DNA of 55,489 nt, taken from contig JAUHYU010000023.1 in the NCBI GenBank assembly GCA_030426345.1, positions 1 to 55,489 on the forward strand, in the 5' to 3' direction. Below the pieces are notes generated by a model. It saw only the letters and a list, made by a program, of their open reading frames with translations, was not told the DNA's origin and searched no databases. A program made the position numbers and the translations under genes. Within the stretch, counting starts at the first letter, position 1. The number at the start of each line of letters is the position of its first letter. The DNA comes from Bacteroidia bacterium. GTDB taxonomy: Bacteria; Bacteroidota; Bacteroidia; Cytophagales; Cyclobacteriaceae. Positions 42,466-51,301 of the stretch are shown here, one piece after another.

Positions 42466-44292
42466 ATGTTGACAACCCTGCGATATCGGTTTTTAATTTT
42501 GTCAAGTTGCCTGCTGTTTTCTTCGCTACAGCTCGTAGGTCAGAATGTGTCTGAAGTACAACTGGCCAATCAGTATTTACAGCAGGGAGAAAGTGAAAAG
42601 GCACTGACTCTTTTTGAAAAGCTTGAAAAGAATTCAAAAAATATACCTCTAATCCATGAAAAGTATTATCAGTTGCTACTCATGACCGGTCGCTTTGACC
42701 ATGCAGAAGATTATATTGACAAAACCATCAAGAGATTCCCTTCCAACCTTTATTATCAAATTGACAAGGGGATGATCTATGTGCAGCAAAACGATGCTGC
42801 TTCAGCAAAAAAATATTTTAATAACCTGATAGCACAAATTTCAGAAGATCCCTTCAAAGTTAGGATTACTGCTCAGCATTTTGCCAAAAATCAACAACTG
42901 GAGTACGCTATAGAAACGTACTTACAGAGCAGAAAAAAGATGAATGATCCTTACGCATATTCCATTCAGATGGCAAGCATGTACAGGATGCTGAACAAAA
43001 AGAAAGAGATGATTGAGGAGTATCTCAACTATGCGACTCAAAATCCCAACAATGTCAGTTCCATAAAGAACCTTTTGCAAAACCTCCTGCGTGAAGATGA
43101 GGATTTGGAACTTTTCGAAAATATGATGTATGCGAAAGTTCAAAAATATCCCAATGACATGATTTATAACGAGTTGTTGATTTGGGTGAATGTGCAGCGA
43201 AAAAATTTCCATTCAGCCTTTATCCAGTCTAGAGCAATTGACAAACGGAAACAGTTAAATGGTACAGAAGTCATGGAAATAGGCCGAATTTCCATGGTGC
43301 ACAAAGATTATAAAAATGCAGTGCGCATTTTTGAATATATCATAGACTCATATCCCAATACACCAAACTATCAAATTGCCAGAAGGCTGGTGATCAGTTG
43401 CCGCGAAGAAATCGTAAAAAATACATTTCCGGTGCAAGAGGTGGATATTAGAAAACTAGTCAATGATTATCGACAGTTGGTAAAGGATATTGGATTGAAT
43501 CAAAACACCATAGAGGCCCAGCGCAGTGAGGGTCTGTTATATGCCTTCTATCTCCATGATCAGGATTCGGCGATTATGATATTAGAGCGCATCATCACAA
43601 CTCCAAGAATCAGTAAATCCATTATTGACAAAACCAAGTTGGATTTAGGTGATATATATCTACTCATCGGTGAGCCATGGGAATCTACATTATTGTATTC
43701 ACAGGTAGAAAAATCGAGCAAGGATACGCCGATAGGCTATGAGGCAAAACTGAAAAATGCGAAACTTTCCTATTATCGAGGCGATTTTGCACTGGCTCAA
43801 AGTCATCTTGATATTTTGAAAATGGCAACAACCCGTGAAATTGCCAACAACGCCATGGCGCTCAGTATGCTGATCAAGGACAACACACAGCTGGATACGA
43901 GCGATGTAGCTATGAAAAAATTTGCAGATATTGATTTGCTTATATTTCAGAATAAGAAATTTGCAGCGATGGATTCCCTTCAAGAATTAAAAGCCGAATT
44001 TCCATCCCATCCTCTTGCAGATGAGATTTTATATCGACAAGCAAACCTCAACATGGAAATGGGAAAATTTGAAATGGCGATTTCTGAACTGCAGCAGGTA
44101 GTCGATAAGTTTGGAGAGGATATTTTAGGAGATGACGCACTTTTCCTGATAGGGACCATTTATGAAGACCAGCTTAAAAATAAAGATAAGGCTAAGGAGA
44201 TCTATCAGGAATTTCTCGTCAAATACCCCGGAAGCAACAAGGCGGCCGAGGCCAGAAAGCGCTTCCGAACCCTACGCGGGGATTTTTTATAG
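42466..44292 (+). CDS. Secreted tetratricopeptide-repeat protein
   Basis: ~608 residues from the ATG at 42466, which begins a normal signal peptide (MLTTLRYRFLILSSCLLFSS...VGQ); ATGs at 42436 and 42460 are in frame but the first lies within the AT-rich unwinding element. TPR helices run through the protein (EVQLANQYLQQGESEKALTLFEKLEKN; DEILYRQANLNMEMGKFEMAISELQQVVDKFGEDILGDDALFLIGTIYEDQLKNKDKAKEIYQEFLVKYPGSNKAAEARKRF). The C-terminal repeats resemble YbgF/BamD-type TPRs, suggesting an envelope scaffold. Partner unknown. Confidence 0.85.
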   Translation: MLTTLRYRFLILSSCLLFSSLQLVGQNVSEVQLANQYLQQGESEKALTLFEKLEKNSKNIPLIHEKYYQLLLMTGRFDHAEDYIDKTIKRFPSNLYYQIDKGMIYVQQNDAASAKKYFNNLIAQISEDPFKVRITAQHFAKNQQLEYAIETYLQSRKKMNDPYAYSIQMASMYRMLNKKKEMIEEYLNYATQNPNNVSSIKNLLQNLLREDEDLELFENMMYAKVQKYPNDMIYNELLIWVNVQRKNFHSAFIQSRAIDKRKQLNGTEVMEIGRISMVHKDYKNAVRIFEYIIDSYPNTPNYQIARRLVISCREEIVKNTFPVQEVDIRKLVNDYRQLVKDIGLNQNTIEAQRSEGLLYAFYLHDQDSAIMILERIITTPRISKSIIDKTKLDLGDIYLLIGEPWESTLLYSQVEKSSKDTPIGYEAKLKNAKLSYYRGDFALAQSHLDILKMATTREIANNAMALSMLIKDNTQLDTSDVAMKKFADIDLLIFQNKKFAAMDSLQELKAEFPSHPLADEILYRQANLNMEMGKFEMAISELQQVVDKFGEDILGDDALFLIGTIYEDQLKNKDKAKEIYQEFLVKYPGSNKAAEARKRFRTLRGDFL

Positions 44293-44321
44293 CTTGAGCA
44301 GCATCTGATCATTTTTTTCAT

Positions 44322-44346
44322 AAAAAAAGCCTCTAAAATCCATGAA
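44322..44346 (-). repeat. Dispersed CATGGATTTT...GCTTTTT repeat, copy 8 (inverted)
   Basis: On the minus strand TTCATGGATTTTAGAG then GCTTTTTTT, 30 bp after the TPR gene. Confidence 0.65.
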
Positions 44347-44442
44347 GTAATTGCATAGTTCAACTTTGCCTCTCAATTAAAAAAGCGTAAATTTCAAATG
44401 TGTTTTTACACGTTGTCTTTGCACAAGATTATTTCCACTGCT

Positions 44443-45312
44443 ATGAAAAAGATATTTACCTTAGTCTGTTTTGTTCTACTTACATCATGGGCATTTTCAC
44501 AAAATGAGCCGATTAATGTAATCGTATTTGGTGCACATCCCGATGATTGTGATTTGGATGCCGGAGGAACGGCCATTCTTTTTGCCAAGATGGGACACAA
44601 TGTCAAATTTGTATCGCTGACTAATGGAGATGCCGGGCATCAAGACAAGGGCGGTGGTGAGTTGGCAAGAATCCGGATTGCGGAAGCAAAAGAAGCAGGC
44701 AAAAGATTTGGTGTGGAATATTCGGTTCTGGACAATCACGATGGTGAATTGATGCCGACCCTGGTCAATAGATTGAAAGTGATCCGGGAAATCAGAAAGT
44801 GGAATGCCGACATCGTCATCGCACCACGACCAAACGACTACCATCCCGATCATCGCTACACAGGTATTTTGGTGCAAGATGCAGCGTACATGGTTATCGT
44901 GCCAAATGTTGCTCCGGAAGTGCGACCACTTACTAAAAACCCGGTTTTTTTATATTCTGAAGATGGTTTTCAAAAACCAAATCCGCTCACACCAGACATT
45001 GCTGTAGATATAGATGAGGTATTTGATCAAAAAATATATGCGCTATCGGCTCATGAATCACAATTTTTTGAATGGTTGCCATGGACTATGGGTATATTAG
45101 ATCAGGTACCATCTGACGAAAAAGAAAGATTATCTTTTTTGGCCAATTGGAGAAATAAGAAACCATCGTCTTCTACGACAGAGTGTTTGAAAAAATGGTA
45201 TGGAGATAAAGCGGCTATAACAAACCACGCAGAAATTTTTGAAATTTGCGAATATGGCAAGCAGCCAACCGATGAAGAAATATTAAAACTTTTTCCGATG
45301 CTCAAAAAATAA
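44443..45312 (+). CDS. Exported PIG-L (LmbE) family deacetylase
   Basis: ~289 residues from the ATG at 44443, which gives the signal peptide MKKIFTLVCFVLLTSWAFS; the frame start at 44398 is not needed. Zinc motif GAHPDDCDLDAGGTAI with the catalytic Asp and HPDH later (DYHPDHRYTGIL) mark the PIG-L superfamily, which removes acetyl groups from GlcNAc-type substrates (bacillithiol, mycothiol and GPI enzymes belong here). Secretion points to an envelope or imported substrate. A creatininase-family gene follows after 20 bp, so the two are probably one operon. Confidence 0.85.
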   Translation: MKKIFTLVCFVLLTSWAFSQNEPINVIVFGAHPDDCDLDAGGTAILFAKMGHNVKFVSLTNGDAGHQDKGGGELARIRIAEAKEAGKRFGVEYSVLDNHDGELMPTLVNRLKVIREIRKWNADIVIAPRPNDYHPDHRYTGILVQDAAYMVIVPNVAPEVRPLTKNPVFLYSEDGFQKPNPLTPDIAVDIDEVFDQKIYALSAHESQFFEWLPWTMGILDQVPSDEKERLSFLANWRNKKPSSSTTECLKKWYGDKAAITNHAEIFEICEYGKQPTDEEILKLFPMLKK

Positions 45313-45332
45313 TTTCATTTCAAATATAAATC

Positions 45333-46109
45333 ATGGAACCAAGACCATTTATACTAGCAGAAACCAACTTGAAAACCATCAAAGCCACAGACTACGAAGT
45401 GGCTGTTTTGCCTTGGGGAGCTACAGAAGCACATAATTATCATTTGCCGTATGGCACGGATAGCATTCAAAATGAATTTATCACCGCCCAAGCAGCTAGT
45501 TTTGCCTGGGACAGGGGTGCCAAAGTAGTGGTGCTTCCGAACATTCCCTTTGGGGTCAATTGTCAGCAATTGGATATCCCGCTGACGATAAACCTCAACC
45601 CGTCCACGCAGTTTCAGATTCTGAAAGACATCGCGGGTTCGCTGAATGGTCAGGGGATCAAGAAATTAATTATTCTCAATGGCCACGGGGGCAATGATTT
45701 TAAGCAGATGATCCGTGAACTGAGTGCAGAATTTCCCGAGATGTTCATTGGTCAGATCCATTGGTTTATGGTTGATCCACATTGGGACAAATATTTTGAC
45801 GATCTTGGAGATCACGCTGGCGAAATGGAAACCAGCATCATGATGAAGATCGTTCCCGACTGGGTGTTGCCAATGTCTGACGCAGGAGATGGAAAATCCA
45901 AAAAATTAAAATTCAAAGCACGGGAAGAAGGTTGGCTTTGGGCGCCACGTGAGTGGACTAAAGTGACACCCGATACCGGAATCGGCAACCCCGAAAAATC
46001 TACCGTAGAAAAAGGTGAGGCATTTTTGAATAAAGTAATTTCCAAATTATCAGACTTTTTGGTGGAGCTTGCCAACACAGATATGAAAGATAAATATGTC
46101 GATCAATAG
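45333..46109 (+). CDS. Creatininase (creatinine amidohydrolase) family protein
   Basis: 258 residues, cytoplasmic. Metal ligands in AVLPWGATEAHNYHLPYGTDSI, LNGHGGNDFK and GDHAGEMETSIMM match the creatininase superfamily, which hydrolyses cyclic or linear amides (creatinine, formamidopyrimidine intermediates, peptide in mycofactocin). The first motif has Ala-His where Glu-Asn-His-Gly is usual (ATEAHNYHLP), normal for this branch. The substrate is unknown. It is paired with the PIG-L deacetylase just upstream. Confidence 0.85.
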   Translation: MEPRPFILAETNLKTIKATDYEVAVLPWGATEAHNYHLPYGTDSIQNEFITAQAASFAWDRGAKVVVLPNIPFGVNCQQLDIPLTINLNPSTQFQILKDIAGSLNGQGIKKLIILNGHGGNDFKQMIRELSAEFPEMFIGQIHWFMVDPHWDKYFDDLGDHAGEMETSIMMKIVPDWVLPMSDAGDGKSKKLKFKAREEGWLWAPREWTKVTPDTGIGNPEKSTVEKGEAFLNKVISKLSDFLVELANTDMKDKYVDQ

Positions 46110-46134
46110 GCCTATTTATGAAAAACAATGCCTG

Positions 46135-46166
46135 AAAAGCATTGAAAATCCATGGATTTACTTTTT
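46135..46166. repeat. Dispersed repeat, copy 9 (overlapping in both orientations)
   Basis: AAAAGCATTGAAAATCC (inverted orientation) runs into CATGGATTTACTTTTTA (forward, decayed). The centre AAATCCATGGATTT is a 14-bp palindrome. It lies between the creatininase and thioesterase genes. Confidence 0.6.
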
Positions 46167-46183
46167 ATAAAATCAATTCGTAA

Positions 46184-46924
46184 ATGAATACGCTTAAGAT
46201 TTGGGAAGAAGAATTCCGAATACGTACTTTTCATTTAGACCCAAAGAGAAAAATCCACCTGACTGCGATCTGTAATTTTTTGCAGGAAGGTGCCAGCATG
46301 CATGCAGAGCAGGCCGGTTTTGGTTATGAAAATATGCTCAAAAACCATCAGGTTTGGGTATTGGCGCGAATGAAGGTTGAGATACAGCACTATCCCGAAT
46401 GGAATGAAAAATTGAAATTGCAAACCTGGTCGAGAGGCAATCAGGGCATTTTTTATGTTCGTGATTTTAATATTGATGATGGCCATGGAAAATCAATAGT
46501 TAAGGCGACCAGTTCGTGGACAGCAATTAACACGAAAACCCGAAGGCCTGAATTGGTCAAAGATTTGGAAGAGGGCTTATTTACCTGGAAGGATAAAATG
46601 GCTATTGATGAGACACTCAACAAGATTCCGGCTTTGAAATACCCGAAATTGATGCGTAACCGACGCATAGAATATACTGATATTGATCTGGTATATCATG
46701 TCAACAATGTGAAATACGTTGAGATGATCATCAATAGTTTTTCGAAGGAAACGCATCATGAAATGAGCATTCACACACTTGAAATAAACTATTTGGGGGA
46801 AGTGATGCTCGATGATGATGTGCTCATTTATGCTGAAGAAATGGGTTCAAAATCCATGAAAGTCAATATAATCAGGCAATCGGATGAAAAGGAAGTATGC
46901 AGGGCAATGCTGGATTGGAAATGA
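46184..46924 (+). CDS. Acyl-ACP thioesterase
   Basis: 246 residues made of two hotdog domains as in plant FatA/B and bacterial acyl-ACP thioesterases. Seen: LTAICNFLQEGASMHAEQAGFGYENM, VWVLARMKVEIQHYPEWNEKLKLQTWSRG, IEYTDIDLVYHVNNVKYVEMIINSF (second domain with the Asn-x-His pair HVNNVKY) . It releases fatty acids from acyl carrier protein, for lipid synthesis or export. Gene order gives no further pathway clue. Confidence 0.85.
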   Translation: MNTLKIWEEEFRIRTFHLDPKRKIHLTAICNFLQEGASMHAEQAGFGYENMLKNHQVWVLARMKVEIQHYPEWNEKLKLQTWSRGNQGIFYVRDFNIDDGHGKSIVKATSSWTAINTKTRRPELVKDLEEGLFTWKDKMAIDETLNKIPALKYPKLMRNRRIEYTDIDLVYHVNNVKYVEMIINSFSKETHHEMSIHTLEINYLGEVMLDDDVLIYAEEMGSKSMKVNIIRQSDEKEVCRAMLDWK

Positions 46925-46973
46925 GTTGAGGCTATTTTTTCAGTAATTTTTTTATCTTCCAACCTTTTGTAAA

Positions 46974-47477
46974 TTGAAATGCAATCTAACCGAAGGCTAC
47001 ATGGCTAAACCTAAAGAGCATCAGACCATTTTTTTGCGGAAAATTGGGAAGATAGAGTTCATTCTCTTCGTTTTTACTTTTGCCGGAATCATCCTCAATG
47101 TGTTGGATATCAAAGGAGGAAAACTGGTTTTAGGATTGGGGATGAATGCCTTTGCCTTGTTGTATTTATTTGTGGCGATTTCTTTTAGAAGCATCAAAAC
47201 GAAAAATCAATTTGATCGTGTTGTCTCGATTTTTTCCTATCTGTTTTTGTCCGTATTGATCATCGGAATTCTATTTACAGTCCTGAAAGTTTCAGGAACA
47301 GATTTGTTGATTCACGCAGGGATGATTTCTGTTTTGATCATGATGTTGATTATTCAAATCAGAAAAGTAAAAATCGGATTGATGAGCAGCGATACTACTT
47401 CGCTGTTGTACCGGCTCATGATATTTTGGGTGGTGAGTTTGGTCACCTACTATATATTGCCGGGGCCTATTACATAA
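46974..47477 (+). CDS. Membrane protein of unknown function
   Basis: 167 residues with four or five membrane segments (FILFVFTFAGIILNVL, LVLGLGMNAFALLYLFVAISF, SYLFLSVLIIGILFTVLKV, ISVLIMMLIIQI, MIFWVVSLVTYYILPG). Not recognised. The ATG at 47001 (MAKPKEH) is an equally good start. It is 49 bp from the thioesterase gene and its end runs close to the aldo/keto reductase start. Confidence 0.65.
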   Translation: MKCNLTEGYMAKPKEHQTIFLRKIGKIEFILFVFTFAGIILNVLDIKGGKLVLGLGMNAFALLYLFVAISFRSIKTKNQFDRVVSIFSYLFLSVLIIGILFTVLKVSGTDLLIHAGMISVLIMMLIIQIRKVKIGLMSSDTTSLLYRLMIFWVVSLVTYYILPGPIT

Positions 47478-47512
47478 ACCCCTCTATGAATAGAAAAAAC
47501 CATATTAAACCC

Positions 47513-48466
47513 ATGAAAACTTACGAATTAGCCAACGAAGACAAAATGCCTGCACTAGGTCTTGGCACTTGGAAATCCAAACCCGGCGAAGTCTATGCAG
47601 CAGTGCGCCACTCCATCAAAACAGGTTATCGCCACATAGATTGCGCCGCAGCTTATGGCAATGAAGCAGAAATCGGAAAAGCCTTTACCGATGCCTTTCT
47701 CGAAGGGGATGTGACAAGGGACGAACTGTGGGTTACCTCTAAGTTATGGAACAACGCACATTTGAAAGAAGACGTCAGGCCGGCCTTAGAGCAAACGCTC
47801 AAGGATTTGAGCCTCGGCTATCTGGATTTGTATTTGATGCACTGGCCCATTGCCCTAAAGCCCGGAGTGGGCTTTCCCGCATCGGGTGATGATTTCCTTT
47901 CTCCGGACGAAATTCCGGTGAGTGTCACTTGGGCGGCCATGGAGGAATGCGTGGACGCCGGACTTACAAAACATATCGGCGTTTCTAATTTTAGCATCAA
48001 GAAACTCAAAGCACTCAATGCCAATAGTCGTATCAAAGTACAAGTCAATCAGGTGGAGTTGCATCCTTTTTTGCAACAAAACAGTATGTTGGAGTTTTGC
48101 CAAAAGGAAAAAATCGTGCTGACTGCCTATTCGCCACTGGGTTCTTCAGATAGGCCGGCCGTATTTAAGGCTCAGGATGAACCAAGCCTGTTGGAAAATA
48201 AAACGATTATGGAAATTGCGGCAGCAAACAATTGCTCTGCTGCTCAGGTTTTGATCAGTTGGGCGATACAGCGGGGAACCTCCGTAATACCTAAATCTGT
48301 TAATCCCAACAGGATCGAACAAAACTTCCAAGCGACATCGATCACGCTGAACGATGCCGACATGCAAATAATTGCCGGCCTGGACAGGCATTCACGATAT
48401 GTGGTTGGGGAATTTTGGGCCATGCCGGGATCCGGGTATTCGGTAGAGACTTTGTGGGATGAGTAG
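47513..48466 (+). CDS. Aldo/keto reductase
   Basis: NADPH-dependent reductase of aldehydes or ketones. From the ATG at 47513 it has the AKR catalytic tetrad: Asp and Tyr in YRHIDCAAAYGNE, Lys in WVTSKLWN and His in YLMHWPIA. The signature ITAYSPLGSSDRP and SVIPKSVNPNRIEQNF for NADPH are also present. 317 residues, usual for the family. Earlier in-frame ATGs (47426, 47486) overlap or crowd the upstream gene and are less likely. Confidence 0.92.
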   Translation: MKTYELANEDKMPALGLGTWKSKPGEVYAAVRHSIKTGYRHIDCAAAYGNEAEIGKAFTDAFLEGDVTRDELWVTSKLWNNAHLKEDVRPALEQTLKDLSLGYLDLYLMHWPIALKPGVGFPASGDDFLSPDEIPVSVTWAAMEECVDAGLTKHIGVSNFSIKKLKALNANSRIKVQVNQVELHPFLQQNSMLEFCQKEKIVLTAYSPLGSSDRPAVFKAQDEPSLLENKTIMEIAAANNCSAAQVLISWAIQRGTSVIPKSVNPNRIEQNFQATSITLNDADMQIIAGLDRHSRYVVGEFWAMPGSGYSVETLWDE

Positions 48467-48531
48467 GATCAGAATGGAAGTATGGCAATAAAACTGATCT
48501 AAACCGTCTGAAAAGCACAAACTAGATAAGT

Positions 48532-48906
48532 ATGAATACAAAATTTGAAGCAGGAATTAACATTGCGATAAAAATCCCTAAAAATAAATATGAGAAAACC
48601 GTTGCTTTTTACAGGGACATTTTGAAGTTGGAAGTCGAAGAAAAGCCCATTGATAATCCAACCGTTTCGAAAACACACGAAGTAAAGTTCGGAAACAATA
48701 TCATATGGTTAGACTGTGTGGACAACTATACACATTCAGAAACTTGGTTACAGCTTGCGGTTCCTGACGTAGAAGTAGCGACAAACTATCTGGAATCAAA
48801 TGGTGTGGAAACTTGTGACGAACTTGAAGAGCTTCCTGAAAATATGCATTGGATCCAGGACCCAGCGGGAACCGTATTTAACTTGCAAAAGAAAGAAACC
48901 AAATAA
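48532..48906 (+). CDS. VOC-superfamily (glyoxalase/bleomycin-resistance-like) protein
   Basis: 124 residues: NIAIKIPKNKYEKTVAFYRDILKLEVEEKP and DVEVATNYLESNGVETCDELEELPENMHWIQDPAGTVFNLQKKE show one pair of the beta-alpha-beta-beta-beta modules of vicinal-oxygen-chelate proteins. The usual metal-binding His of true glyoxalase I are not all evident, so the activity is open. Confidence 0.75.
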   Translation: MNTKFEAGINIAIKIPKNKYEKTVAFYRDILKLEVEEKPIDNPTVSKTHEVKFGNNIIWLDCVDNYTHSETWLQLAVPDVEVATNYLESNGVETCDELEELPENMHWIQDPAGTVFNLQKKETK

Positions 48907-49363
48907 CTTGAATAAAAAACGACACCACAATGGCTATAATTAATGGCTAGTTTTAGCTTACTTACGAAAATCCGCGAGGATTTTCTATTCGGTTTTATTT
49001 GCTAAATTCCTTGCTTAACCACGCCACTAATCACATACAAACACGTTATCAAAAGGGAAAAGAGAAAGCTCTCCAATGTACTCTCAAACGAACTATTCTG
49101 AGTTTCCCAAGCTGCTGGAAATTACCTCAAAATATGTTGTTTTTCTCAAAGCAAATAACACATAGCTATGATCACGAGCATAATTATTTTCTAAGCCGAA
49201 GCTGCCCTTAAGTTGTTTCTATTTTAAATTCATGGAATTTGAAAGGATTTTTACCCGTCTTTCAACGACATTATTAACCCGAAAAATTGTTTCTAAATAT
49301 TTGTTATTCTATAATTGCTACATTATTCAAATTTTACCTAACTATTAACTTAAAAGCCCTAGC
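48907..49363. other. 457-bp gap without a convincing gene
   Basis: A short frame at 48999-49211 has no recognisable sequence pattern and unusual composition for this genome, and I do not call it. The only structure seen is copy 10 of the dispersed repeat at 49226-49252. Confidence 0.5.
49226..49252 (+). repeat. Dispersed CATGGATTTT...GCTTTTT repeat, copy 10 (diverged)
   Basis: AAATTCATGGAATTTGAAA then GGATTTTT, ~110 bp upstream of mscL. Confidence 0.5.
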
Positions 49364-49768
49364 ATGAAAGAATTCAAGGAATTTATTAGTAAAGGAAATG
49401 TCATTGACATGGCTGTTGGTTTGATCATGGCCACCTACTTTGGCGCCATTGTCAAATCTTTGGTCGATGATATATTAATGCCACCACTTGGCAAATTATT
49501 GGGTGGTGTGGATTTTTCAGAATTGAAATTTGTAATTCAGCCTGAGATGGGTGACACGGCAGAAGTTGCGATCAACTATGGCCTGTTTATAAATTCTATC
49601 ATCACCTTTCTGATCGTGGCCTATGCTATTTTCATGGTTGTGAAACTATACAATAATATGAAAGCAAAGATGGCGAAGAAAGAAGAAGCAGCGCCAGCAG
49701 CACCTGCACCTCCATCAAAAGAAGAAGTGCTTTTGACGGAGATTCGAGACCTTTTAAAGAACAAGTAA
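49364..49768 (+). CDS. mscL: Large-conductance mechanosensitive channel
   Basis: 134 residues. FKEFISKGNVIDMAVGLIMATYFGAIVKSLVDDILMPPLGKLLGGVDFSEL is the classic N-terminal/M1 block; M2 follows (FINSIITFLIVAYAIFMVVKL) and a short charged C-terminus ends in EVLLTEIRDLLKNK. Opens under membrane tension to release solutes on hypo-osmotic shock. Followed by a strong terminator. Confidence 0.96.
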   Translation: MKEFKEFISKGNVIDMAVGLIMATYFGAIVKSLVDDILMPPLGKLLGGVDFSELKFVIQPEMGDTAEVAINYGLFINSIITFLIVAYAIFMVVKLYNNMKAKMAKKEEAAPAAPAPPSKEEVLLTEIRDLLKNK

Positions 49769-49780
49769 AATATAAAAAAA

Positions 49781-49808
49781 GGCCGTGTCATAGACACGGC
49801 CTTTTTTT
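49781..49808 (+). terminator. Intrinsic terminator after mscL
   Basis: GGCCGTGTC-ATA-GACACGGCC perfect 9-bp stem with seven following T; an A-run before it makes it bidirectional. Confidence 0.9.
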
Positions 49809-49827
49809 ATATGATTTTTCCATGGAA

Positions 49828-49852
49828 ATTCCATGGATTTTTGGCGGTTTTT
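49828..49852 (+). repeat. Dispersed CATGGATTTT...GCTTTTT repeat, copy 11
   Basis: ATTCCATGGATTTTTGGC then GGTTTTT, next to another CATGGAAATT just upstream. Between the mscL terminator and the 3' end of the minus-strand RHH gene. Confidence 0.6.
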
Positions 49853-49876
49853 CACATCCAAAATATAGCAGAAGTA

Positions 49877-50047
49877 CTATGAACCATCGGGTTTCTTTTT
49901 GGGAAGCCTACCAGATTTTTTCAGTGCTTCATGGATAATCCACTCTATTTGGCCGTTGGAACTGCGAAATTCATCTGCAGCCCATCTTTCAATTGCTCCG
50001 AGCAATTCCGGATTCATCCTCAATACAAAAGGCTTTTTTTTTGGCAT
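49877..50047 (-). CDS. Arc-type ribbon-helix-helix protein (56 aa)
   Basis: A small gene below the usual ORF size cut-off. Translation starts MPKKKPFVLRMNPELLGAIE and continues RWAADEFRSSNGQIEWIIHEALKK, the RHH pattern of Arc-family DNA-binding proteins (beta strand FVLRM, then two helices with the G-x-S/T/N turn). Third in an operon with a DUF4177-like gene (5 bp upstream) and an SPFH protein. SPFH plus Arc-type combinations are a known Bacteroidetes/Proteobacteria arrangement. It could repress its own operon. Confidence 0.8.
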   Translation of the reverse strand: MPKKKPFVLRMNPELLGAIERWAADEFRSSNGQIEWIIHEALKKSGRLPKKKPDGS

Positions 50048-50052
50048 AACAA

Positions 50053-50217
50053 CTAACTGTCGTATTTGTCGATCCTTTGCAGTAAAACGGATTTATTCCC
50101 ATGATCCGATGCCATGGAAATTGGTCTCCATCCTTGCCTACATATCTCGTTGAGTTTTTTTTCAAAGGCATTTGCAGATTCAAAGGTCTTCTGGTTCAAT
50201 ATTTTATACTCGTCCAT
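50053..50217 (-). CDS. DUF4177-like small protein (54 aa)
   Basis: A second gene too small for a normal ORF cut-off. It begins MDEYKILNQKTFESANAFEK and continues KLNEICRQGWRPISMASDHG, the ALNEL-x-x-GW-type pattern of DUF4177. It lies 4 bp after the SPFH gene stop and 5 bp before the RHH gene. Function unknown. The reading frame on the same strand at 49989-50183 overlaps it and the RHH gene in another phase and is a shadow. Confidence 0.75.
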   Translation of the reverse strand: MDEYKILNQKTFESANAFEKKLNEICRQGWRPISMASDHGNKSVLLQRIDKYDS

Positions 50218-50221
50218 GATA

Positions 50222-51076
50222 CTATTGATGCAAGGTTCCGGTGTTGATTACAGGTTGTGCGTCGCGGTCTCCACAAAGCACTACCATCAGATTGCTCACC
50301 ATTGTTGCCTTTCTTTCTTCATCAAATTCAATAATGTTTTTTTCAGAGAGTTTTGCCAACGCACCCTCTACCATGCCCACGGCCCCTTCCACTATTTTGT
50401 ATCTTGCCGCGACGATGGCTGTGGCCTGTTGCCTTCTGAGCATGGCCTGGGCGATTTCGGGAGCATAGGCTAGATAACCTATCCGCGCTTCCATCACATG
50501 GATTCCGGCGATATTAAGCCGCTCTTCAAGCTCTTTTTCCAAAGCCACATTTACTTCGTTCAGACCTGATCGCAAAGTAATTTCAGACTGGTGATCATCA
50601 AAATTGTCGTAAGGATAAGAGCCCGCCAGTTTTCTGACGGCTGCGTCCGTTTGTACTTTCACAAACTGAGCGTAGTCATCTACTTCAAAGGCCGCTCGAT
50701 ATGTTTCCTGGACTTTCCATACGAGGATTACACTTATCAAAATGGGGTTGCCAACGTTGTCATTTACCTTCAACCGTTCACTATCAAAATTCCGCGCCCG
50801 CAGTGAAATATTTCGCTTTACGTAAAAAGGATTTGTCCAGAAAAAACCATTCTTTTTAACTGTTCCTTGATAAGCCCCAAACAGGATCATCACTTTGGAA
50901 TGATTGGGATATATAATAAAAAAACCTGCTAAAATCAACAGGAAAAGTACAATGGCGATAAGTGCCAAGGCATTTTTTAACACAATTAACCCAAATAACC
51001 CAACGGCTAAAAGCAATAGCTCCAGCACGGCAATCGGATATGCACTGATAGGCGATATGATGGTTTCTTTTTTCAT
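50222..51076 (-). CDS. SPFH/Band 7 domain membrane protein
   Basis: 284 residues. Two adjacent N-terminal membrane segments (~12-60) are followed by an SPFH domain (NHSKVMILFGAYQGTVKKNGFFWTNPFYVKRNISLRARNFDSERLKVNDNVGNPILISVILVWKV...LEERLNIAGIHVMEARIGYLAYAPEIAQAMLRRQQATAIVAARYKIVEGAVGMVEGAL). Members scaffold membrane microdomains or hold proteases. The GTVKKNGFFWTNPF insert is typical of the slipin-like type linked to small RHH genes. First gene of the three-gene operon. Confidence 0.88.
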   Translation of the reverse strand: MKKETIISPISAYPIAVLELLLLAVGLFGLIVLKNALALIAIVLFLLILAGFFIIYPNHSKVMILFGAYQGTVKKNGFFWTNPFYVKRNISLRARNFDSERLKVNDNVGNPILISVILVWKVQETYRAAFEVDDYAQFVKVQTDAAVRKLAGSYPYDNFDDHQSEITLRSGLNEVNVALEKELEERLNIAGIHVMEARIGYLAYAPEIAQAMLRRQQATAIVAARYKIVEGAVGMVEGALAKLSEKNIIEFDEERKATMVSNLMVVLCGDRDAQPVINTGTLHQ

Positions 51077-51160
51077 GGCGAGTAGGTTTATTTTGATATT
51101 ATTTTGATATCATATTTTATGAACGTGACATTGACGGAAAAGGTTTTTATTTGAAAACAA

Positions 51161-51185
51161 TTCTTCATGGGTTTAGCATGCTTTA
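51161..51185 (+). repeat. Dispersed CATGGATTTT...GCTTTTT repeat, copy 12 (diverged)
   Basis: TTCTTCATGGGTTTAGCAT then GCTTTA. In the divergent gap between the SPFH and VCBS genes. Confidence 0.4.
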
Positions 51186-51301
51186 ATTGCTCTTAGCACT
51201 CCTAAACCTTAAAACAGGAGGTCATGAAATAATAGTCGAAAAACGTATTAAAAATTTTTAGTAACTTAATGGGCATATGCTTCAAACCCCAAACACATAA
51301 T

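Noticed and set aside
48999-49211. 70-residue open frame upstream of mscL
   Set aside because: No recognisable domain, odd composition and it lies in a gap with no promoter or conserved neighbour; kept as non-coding.
49989-50183. 64-residue minus-strand frame
   Set aside because: It overlaps in another phase two small frames (49877-50047 and 50053-50217) that have family-like sequence and operon spacing.
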